DNA of 64,000 bases, taken from Prochlorococcus sp. AG-402-L23 (GTDB lineage: Bacteria > Cyanobacteriota > Cyanobacteriia > PCC-6307 > Cyanobiaceae). The notes below the pieces were generated by a model that had not been told where the DNA came from, made no database searches, and saw only the letters and a program-made list of their open reading frames with translations. Below are positions 58,631 to 64,000 of the stretch, one piece after another. The DNA lies in contig QCIO01000004.1 in assembly GCA_003216635.1 (NCBI GenBank), positions 35,687 through 99,686 of the forward strand. The letters are read 5' to 3'. Within the stretch, counting starts at the first letter, position 1, and each line of letters begins with the position of its first letter. The translations under genes and the position numbers were made by a program.

Positions 58631-58850
58631 TCAATATTTTTATTTTTATAGATTTTTCATTTTCTTTGATTTGTTTAAAAAAACATCCCATCTCTTTTAA
58701 ATTGTTTAACACCATTTCTTCTGGTTCACCTTTATCTAGTTCAACTACAAGTTGTTCATTTTTGGATAGCTTCTCTAAAGCTAATTTGATTTTGACAACA
58801 TTTAAAGGACACGGAACACATTTAAGATCCAAATGCTTTAAAAAAGTCAT
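58617..58850 (-). CDS. tusA: TusA-family sulfur carrier protein
   Basis: The 77-aa protein has the TusA fold and the active cysteine in CVPCPLNVVKIKLALEKL (about residues 12-29). The cyanobacterial form has CPLN where most bacteria have CPEP/CPxP. TusA relatives carry persulfide sulfur, often for tRNA thiolation or molybdopterin; no tusBCD or tusE lies here, so the acceptor is unknown. Its start overlaps the dnaJ stop (TAATG), and its end overlaps rsgA by 14 bases. Confidence 0.88.
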   Translation of the reverse strand: MTFLKHLDLKCVPCPLNVVKIKLALEKLSKNEQLVVELDKGEPEEMVLNNLKEMGCFFKQIKENEKSIKIKILNENK

Positions 58851-59974
58851 TAGGATTCTTTACCAAATAATTTACTAAAAAGTCCACTACTGGAATTGAT
58901 ATTTTTATCTGAATATTGAGAAGCTAAACTCTCTAAAAGCTTTCGTTCATCGTCAGTTATACGAGTTGGCAATTTTACCTTTACTAAGACTTCATGATTT
59001 CCTCTGGCAACTGGATTACCAAGTCTAGGTACCCCTTTATTCTCAAGTGAAAGAGTTGTATTTGGTTGAGTACCACTTGGAATTATTAAATTAACATTTC
59101 CATCAACTGTAGTTGTCTCAACAGTGTCACCTAAAATAGCCTGTAAATAACTCACAGTTATTTCTGAGTAAATAGTTACACCATCTCTTTTAAGTTTTGA
59201 ATCATTCTTAACCTTTATAAAAACATATAGATCACCAGGTGGACCCCCTTTCAAACCAACATTTCCCTCTCCAGAAACTCTTAATTTAGTACCAGTATCA
59301 ACTCCTGCAGGAATATTAATTCTTAATTTTTTTCTGACTTGCTTTACTCCATTACCTCCGCAACTTGTACATGGATCTGAGATTATTTGACCAGTTCCAT
59401 TACATGAAGGACATTCAGCTACTTGAGTGAAATTACCAAATGGTGTTCTCGTAGCTCTTCTAACTTGTCCACTTCCTCCACAAGTTGAGCAGGTTTTTGG
59501 TCCGGTTCCTGGTTTAGCACCTGTTCCTCTACAGACTTCACATGTCTCAAGATGAGGAATTTTAATTTCTTTTTGTTGGCCAAATATTGCATCTTTAAAA
59601 TCAACATTAAGGTCATACCTGAGATCATCTCCTTGTTGAGGACCTCTTCTTTGAGTTCTTCCGCCCTGTGGAGTTTGTCCTCCAAAGCCATTAAAAAAGG
59701 TTTCAAATAAATCTGCAAAGCCACCCATATCCCCCATATCAGGCATTCCAGCAGCACCTCCAAGGCCGGCCTCTCCAAACTGATCATATCTGGCTCTTGT
59801 TTCAGGATCAGCTAATGCTTCGTAAGCCCTACCAATTTCTTTAAATTTATCTTCAGCACCAGGTTCTTTATTTACGTCAGGATGATATTGTCTTGCTAAT
59901 TTTCTATAAGCCCTTTTTAAGGTATCCGCATCAGCATCTCTTGAAACTCCAAGTATTTGGTAAAAATCAGCCAT
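58850..59974 (-). CDS. dnaJ: DnaJ, Hsp40 co-chaperone
   Basis: DnaJ stimulates the ATPase of DnaK and hands it unfolded clients. The 374-aa type I protein has the J domain (residues 1-70, HPD in [11 protein letters not shown]), a Gly/Phe-rich linker (about 75-125), the zinc domain with four CxxCxGxG repeats ([32 protein letters not shown]; about 140-210) and the C-terminal substrate domains. It follows grpE (29 bases) and overlaps tusA. dnaK is not in the window. Confidence 0.98.
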   Translation of the reverse strand: MADFYQILGVSRDADADTLKRAYRKLARQYHPDVNKEPGAEDKFKEIGRAYEALADPETRARYDQFGEAGLGGAAGMPDMGDMGGFADLFETFFNGFGGQTPQGGRTQRRGPQQGDDLRYDLNVDFKDAIFGQQKEIKIPHLETCEVCRGTGAKPGTGPKTCSTCGGSGQVRRATRTPFGNFTQVAECPSCNGTGQIISDPCTSCGGNGVKQVRKKLRINIPAGVDTGTKLRVSGEGNVGLKGGPPGDLYVFIKVKNDSKLKRDGVTIYSEITVSYLQAILGDTVETTTVDGNVNLIIPSGTQPNTTLSLENKGVPRLGNPVARGNHEVLVKVKLPTRITDDERKLLESLASQYSDKNINSSSGLFSKLFGKES

Positions 59975-60003
59975 TAGATAATGCTTAAATAAGAATTTGG
60001 AAT

Positions 60004-60723
60004 TTATACATTTTCAGAAGTATTTACCTCTGAATCAACATCCCCTTCAACTGTATCCTTTTCTACTTCCTGTTGTGAATTTTGTTTACCTGGTCCCATA
60101 GAAACCTTAACCAATGCATGTCTCAAAACCTTACCTTCTAGATGATATCCTCGCTGCAATTCTTCAATAATAAAATCCTCTTCAAACTCTTCACTAGGTT
60201 CTCTTAATACAGCTTCATGCAAGTTTGGATCAAATTGCTGACCAACAACTCTCATGGGTGACACTCCCTGATGTTTTAAAACTTCTACCAATTGTTTATA
60301 CAATCCTTGATAACTTCTATGAAGAGCTTGAGCTTCTTCATTTTCTGGTTTAAGTTGTTGTCTTGCTCTCTCAAAATTATCAACAATAGGAAGTATTGCA
60401 GTTAAAGTCTTTGAAACGAGTTGGATTTTTAAATCGTCCTGATCCCTAGACTGCCTTTTTCTGAAATTATCAAAATCTGCTGAAATCCTTACATATTGAT
60501 TTTTTAATGTTTCATGCTCTTTTTCTAATTGTTCTAATCTTGCATCATTATTTGTAATAGTATTTTTTAATTCTTCAGTATCTATTTCTTCTGTTTTTGG
60601 AGAAGGTAATGCATCATTTTCGATTATTTTATCTTCTGCAGATGAAGTATCATCAGGGGCATCATCCTGATTAGAAACATCATTTGCTTTAATATCAATA
60701 TTGTCTGATTGATTTTCAATCAT
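60004..60723 (-). CDS. grpE: GrpE, DnaK nucleotide exchange factor
   Basis: GrpE releases ADP from DnaK. The 239-aa protein has an acidic, disordered N-terminus (about residues 1-50), a long coiled coil (about 50-130, [20 protein letters not shown]) and the C-terminal beta domain with [35 protein letters not shown] and [17 protein letters not shown]. It is the first gene of the grpE-dnaJ-tusA-rsgA run; msrB lies 74 bases upstream on the same strand. Confidence 0.97.
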   Translation of the reverse strand: MIENQSDNIDIKANDVSNQDDAPDDTSSAEDKIIENDALPSPKTEEIDTEELKNTITNNDARLEQLEKEHETLKNQYVRISADFDNFRKRQSRDQDDLKIQLVSKTLTAILPIVDNFERARQQLKPENEEAQALHRSYQGLYKQLVEVLKHQGVSPMRVVGQQFDPNLHEAVLREPSEEFEEDFIIEELQRGYHLEGKVLRHALVKVSMGPGKQNSQQEVEKDTVEGDVDSEVNTSENV

Positions 60724-60776
60724 TTTTCTAAAAATTAATAAAACTATTTTCCAATAAAGTTATGCACAAAACAAGT

Positions 60777-60790
60777 TGCGGAAGGCCGCA
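60777..60790 (-). terminator. Candidate terminator hairpin after msrB
   Basis: On the minus strand TGCGG, loop CCTT and CCGCA form a five-pair GC-rich stem 7 bases after the msrB stop, followed by ACTTGTTTTG, a weak T tract. In this AT-rich genome a GC-rich hairpin between genes is notable. Confidence 0.45.
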
Positions 60791-60797
60791 CAAATTT

Positions 60798-61292
60798 TTA
60801 CTCAGGAACAAACCTCAACGCTAAGCCGTTATTACAGTATCTTTTACCTGTAGGAAGTGGCCCATCATTAAAGACATGTCCCTGATGACCTCCGCATCTA
60901 GAGCAGTGATATTCGGTTCTTGGGACAATTAACTTGAAATCAACCTTTGTTGCAACTGATCCTTCAATTGGATCCCAAAAACTTGGCCATCCTGTACCAC
61001 TATCATACTTTTTATCTGAAAGAAAAAGTGGCAAATCACATCCTGCGCAATGAAAAACCCCTTTTCTTTTCTCATTATTTAATTCGCTACTGAAAGCTCT
61101 TTCAGTGCCTTCCTCTCTCAAAATATAGTAGGATTCTGGACTTAACCTAGATTTCCATTCATCTTTTGATAAATTCCACTCCTCTTTAGAAGCAAGTGAA
61201 GATGCTAATACTTGAATGGGCTTAAAGATTATTTTTAAAATTGACATAGTAGGAATTAAAATAAAAGTTCTTCTTGATAGAAATTGATTCAT
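60798..61292 (-). CDS. msrB: MsrB, methionine-R-sulfoxide reductase with export signal
   Basis: MsrB reduces methionine-R-sulfoxide in proteins. The 164-aa protein has the two zinc CxxC pairs (CAGC near residue 87, CSRC near 134), the GTGWPSFWDPI motif and the active-site cysteine in KRYCNNGLALRF. The N-terminus SRRTFILIPTMSILKIIF, then VLASS, looks like a Tat or Sec signal, so it may work in the thylakoid lumen or periplasm. Only 22 bases separate its start from dus; an internal Met at residue 16 (61247) is an alternative start. Confidence 0.93.
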   Translation of the reverse strand: MNQFLSRRTFILIPTMSILKIIFKPIQVLASSLASKEEWNLSKDEWKSRLSPESYYILREEGTERAFSSELNNEKRKGVFHCAGCDLPLFLSDKKYDSGTGWPSFWDPIEGSVATKVDFKLIVPRTEYHCSRCGGHQGHVFNDGPLPTGKRYCNNGLALRFVPE

Positions 61293-61314
61293 ATATTTAA
61301 ATCACAAAAAAGTA

Positions 61315-62319
61315 ATGAATTTCATTCAGCCTAATTCTATTAAAAATATTCATAAATTAAGTATTGCTCCAATGATGGATTGTACTGATAAACATTTCAG
61401 AATGATAATGAGAAAAATAAGTTCTGAAGCGCTCTTGTATACAGAAATGATTGTGGCGCAAAGTTTAGTTTATACAAATAAAAAAGAAAATTTTTTAGAT
61501 TTTAATAGTGAAGAACACCCGATATCGATTCAATTTGGTGGAGACAATCCTGAAATTCTTAAAGAAGCTGCCCAAATGGCCCAGGATTGGGGTTATGACG
61601 AAATAAACTTTAATGTTGGCTGTCCAAGTCCAAGGGTCTGTTCTGGAAATTTTGGCGCTTCACTTATGAAAGACCCTGAAAAAGTGGCAAAATGTATAGA
61701 ATCCTTAAAAAATAATTGCAATTTACCGGTTACGATCAAACACAGAATCGGTGTAGACAACGATGATAGTTTCGTTAACTTGAATAATTTCGTAAGAATT
61801 ATAGCAAATGCTGGTGTAGACAGATTTACAGTTCATGCAAGGAAAGCCATATTAAAAGGTCTAAATCCAAAACAAAATAGGACCATACCTCCATTAAATT
61901 ATGATGTAGTAAAAAAATTGAAAAAATCAAATCCAGAATTATTAATAGAAATAAACGGGGGTTTTACAAATATCGATGAATCATTAAAAGCCTTAAATGA
62001 TTTTGATGGGGTTATGATTGGACGTTCAGTATATAAACACCCTTTAAGATGGTCTGAAATTGATCAAAAGATTTATGGAATTAATGAAAACTCTAAATCT
62101 GCTTCACAAATTATATTCTCCTTAATTCCATACATAGAATCTCATTTGAGTAATGGAGGAAAATCTTGGGATATTTGTAAACATCTTATAAATTTAGTTG
62201 AAGGTATGCCAAAATCTAAAATTTGGAGAAATCAAATTTCAAATAAATCCATAAAAAAAGAATTAGATATTGAATATCTGTTTAAATTAACAACAATTCT
62301 TGAAGAAATGGGTTATTAA
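61315..62319 (+). CDS. dusA: tRNA-dihydrouridine synthase (DusA-like)
   Basis: The FMN enzyme reduces uridine to dihydrouridine in tRNA D-loops. The 334-aa protein has APMMDCTDKHFRMIMRKIS, the catalytic-Cys region NVGCPSPRVCSGNFGASLM (about residues 104-122), TIKHRIGVDN, FTVHARKAIL and INGGFTN with GVMIGRSVYKHP for FMN phosphate binding. The HARKA phrase points to the DusA branch. It is divergent from msrB (22 bases) and its 3' end overlaps the RRM gene by 4 bases. Confidence 0.94.
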   Translation: MNFIQPNSIKNIHKLSIAPMMDCTDKHFRMIMRKISSEALLYTEMIVAQSLVYTNKKENFLDFNSEEHPISIQFGGDNPEILKEAAQMAQDWGYDEINFNVGCPSPRVCSGNFGASLMKDPEKVAKCIESLKNNCNLPVTIKHRIGVDNDDSFVNLNNFVRIIANAGVDRFTVHARKAILKGLNPKQNRTIPPLNYDVVKKLKKSNPELLIEINGGFTNIDESLKALNDFDGVMIGRSVYKHPLRWSEIDQKIYGINENSKSASQIIFSLIPYIESHLSNGGKSWDICKHLINLVEGMPKSKIWRNQISNKSIKKELDIEYLFKLTTILEEMGY

Positions 62320-62810
62320 TATGTCTCGTTTGATGCATTGCTCATATTGGATACTCCCCTTTTCCTCCTGCTCCTACCATTTTCATATTCAGAGTTTTCA
62401 GAAGAATCTCCATAACTTCTATCTTCCCAACCTTTAGATCCAGAAGATTTATTAGTGTATGAACTATTAGATCCAGAATTGCCGCCGCCGTAGCGACTGT
62501 TATTCCCACCGTAGCCGCCGTTATTGCCACCATAGCCGCCTCTTCCTCCTCTACGAGATCCTCCAGAGCCTCTAGGCTCAGCTTTATTAATTCTTAATGG
62601 TCTACCCATAAGTTCCGTACCTTGCAAACCATCAATAGCTTTTGACTCAATCGCTTCATCTGCCATTTCAATAAATGCGAATCCTCTTTTCCTTCCAGTA
62701 TCTCTCTCCAAGGGAAGAGAACAATTTGAAACCTCACCAAAAGGTGCAAACAACTGTATAACATCTTCACGCTCTGCGCGGAACGGCAAATTGCCAACAA
62801 AAATACTCAC
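62316..62810 (-). CDS. RRM RNA-binding protein with glycine-rich tail (Rbp)
   Basis: The 164-aa protein has one RRM at residues ~1-80: RNP2 IFVGNLPF near residue 3 and RNP1 RKRGFAFIEM near 40. The tail (about 85-164) is Gly/Asn/Ser/Arg-rich, with repeated GGYGGNN units encoded by locally GC-richer DNA (62479-62540). Cyanobacterial Rbp proteins of this form bind RNA and are often cold- or stress-regulated. It starts at GTG (62810). It lies downstream of argH on the same strand after 115 bases. Confidence 0.94.
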   Translation of the reverse strand: MSIFVGNLPFRAEREDVIQLFAPFGEVSNCSLPLERDTGRKRGFAFIEMADEAIESKAIDGLQGTELMGRPLRINKAEPRGSGGSRRGGRGGYGGNNGGYGGNNSRYGGGNSGSNSSYTNKSSGSKGWEDRSYGDSSENSEYENGRSRRKRGVSNMSNASNETY

Positions 62811-62925
62811 TTTAAACTCAACAAAGAAAAATTACCTTATAAAAAAACTACAAAGAGTAGTCTCATAATGTTGCTTTACTATTCTACTTCAAAGTATACC
62901 CTTGTTGTAGAAAAATAATTTAGAT

Positions 62926-64000
62926 TCAAAGTAACAATTTTTTTTGCCAATTATTTACCTCCTTTTCTACCTGAGCAAAACCTGTACCACCTTCGCTATT
63001 TCTTGATTTAACAACATTAAGAGGTTTAAGATCCACAAAAACATCCTCATCAAATTTGGGATGAAATTTTTTAAATTCATCAATTTCGAGATTTTTAAAT
63101 AACATTTTTCTCTCCAAGCAGTATTTAACTATTTCACCAACAACTTGATAGGCGGTCCTAAAAGGAACATCTTTGCCAACCAAGTAATCTGCCAAATCAG
63201 TAGCATTAGAAAAGTCATTTTCTACAGAATCAGATAAATTTTTAATATTAAATTCAATACCCTCATTAATTAGAATAGTCATCGCTTTAATACAAGAAGA
63301 TATTGTTTCTGCAGTATCGAATATTGGCTCTTTATCCTCTTGAAAATCCTTATTGTATGAAAGCGGTAACCCTTTGACCATTGTTAACAATGCTTGAAGA
63401 TGCCCATACACTCTTCCCGTCTTACCTCTTATCAATTCTGGAACATCAGGATTTTTTTTCTGCGGCATTAAGCTACTTCCTGTTGCACATTTATCTGTTA
63501 ATTTTGCAAAAGAAAATTCATCAGTCACCCATAAAATTATTTCCTCAGAAATTTTACTTAAATGAGACATTAACAAAGCAGATGCAGAAACAAACTCTAT
63601 ACAAAAATCTCTATCACTAACTGCATCAATACTATTTTTATAAATCTTTTCAAACCCCAATTCTGCAGCTGTATAGTGCCTATCTATTTTTATTTTTGTT
63701 CCAGCTAATGCTGCAGCTCCTAGCGGAGAAGTATTAACTCTTGAGCGTACTTCTTTAAACCTTTCACGGTCTCTTTGTAGCATTTCTATGTAAGCCAATA
63801 AATGATGAGCCAAAGATAATGGTTGAGCTCTTTGCATATGGGTATATCCAGGAATTAAAGTATAAATATTAGATTTCGCAAGAGTTAAGAAAGATTTTTG
63901 CAAATCAGTTATTAAGATTTCAATATTGTCAATATTTTTTCATAGCCACAATCTTATATCTGTACCAACTTGATCATTTCTACTTCTACCTGTATGTAAT
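62926..64000 (-). pseudogene. argH: ArgH, argininosuccinate lyase, partial and interrupted by an in-frame TGA
   Basis: ArgH splits argininosuccinate into arginine and fumarate. The visible 3' part contains [20 protein letters not shown], the catalytic serine loop [20 protein letters not shown] and [19 protein letters not shown], all typical. The downstream frame is open from 63903, but the gene continues upstream in the same frame: HTGRSRNDQVGTDIRLWL, then TGA at 63940-63942, then [13 protein letters not shown]. Where the family has Arg here, AGA or CGA has become TGA. The 5' end lies beyond the window. It may be a true nonsense mutation or a base-calling error. Confidence 0.85.

Overview
The window looks like core chromosome of a high-light-adapted Prochlorococcus. 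It is strongly AT-rich. It carries cyanobacterial photosynthesis markers: PsbX, Ycf66, a one-helix high-light-inducible protein, a Ycf19/YggT protein, the Flv3/Flv1 flavodiiron pair, Gap2 and a CYP38-like lumenal cyclophilin. It also has a permuted two-piece tmRNA gene whose tag reads ANKIVSFSRQTAPVAA, which I recall as the MED4-type tag. Genes are packed tightly, and GTG or TTG starts are common. I see no rRNA, CRISPR array, insertion sequence, prophage or other mobile element. From memory, the gene order resembles the region near dnaN/argH in high-light Prochlorococcus genomes, read in reverse; that is recollection, not a search result.

Layout. 0-4.8 kb: sufBCDS iron-sulfur assembly operon, convergent with an S9 peptidase (4.8-6.7 kb). 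6.8-10.4 kb: peptide deformylase, HIT protein, a small membrane protein, an ABC half-transporter and an Hli protein. 10.4-13.3 kb: ycf66, psbX, ycf19 and accC. 13.6-20.1 kb: tRNA-Leu, an LpxB-like protein, a PRC-barrel protein, smc and an unknown gene. 20.1-25 kb: small membrane proteins, an RNA methyltransferase, ssrA, an aldo/keto reductase and a ParA-like ATPase with a one-helix partner. 25-34.8 kb: argJ, coaE, gatB, thiO, ndk, speA and alaS. 34.9-39.1 kb: flv3, flv1 and an FMN reductase. 39.1-46.8 kb: penicillin-binding protein 2, two small unknowns, a PD-(D/E)XK nuclease, guaA, cbiD and a class V aminotransferase. 46.9-50.7 kb: an AbrB-type membrane protein, a secreted unknown, an HNH nuclease, an epimerase-like protein and pdxA. 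50.7-57.7 kb: accB and efp, cyclophilin, thiL, gap2, murC, murB and ybaB. 57.7-64 kb: rsgA, tusA, dnaJ and grpE, then msrB, dus, an RRM protein and a partial, interrupted argH.

The genes serve growth: Fe-S clusters, arginine and polyamines (argJ, argH, speA), thiamine (thiO, thiL), PLP (pdxA), cobalamin (cbiD), fatty acids (accB, accC), cell wall (murB, murC, PBP2), translation (alaS, gatB, efp, def, ssrA), chaperones (dnaJ, grpE) and protection from excess light and oxidants (Hli, Flv3/Flv1, MsrB).

I did not find a clearly new multi-gene system. The observations most worth checking are an in-frame TGA inside a highly conserved part of argH, the permuted tmRNA with a spacer of about six bases, a tRNA-Leu with anticodon AAG, a solitary ParA-like ATPase whose gene overlaps that of a one-helix membrane protein, an ABC transporter apparently co-transcribed with an Hli protein, and the absence of intergenic space at all 17 convergent gene junctions.
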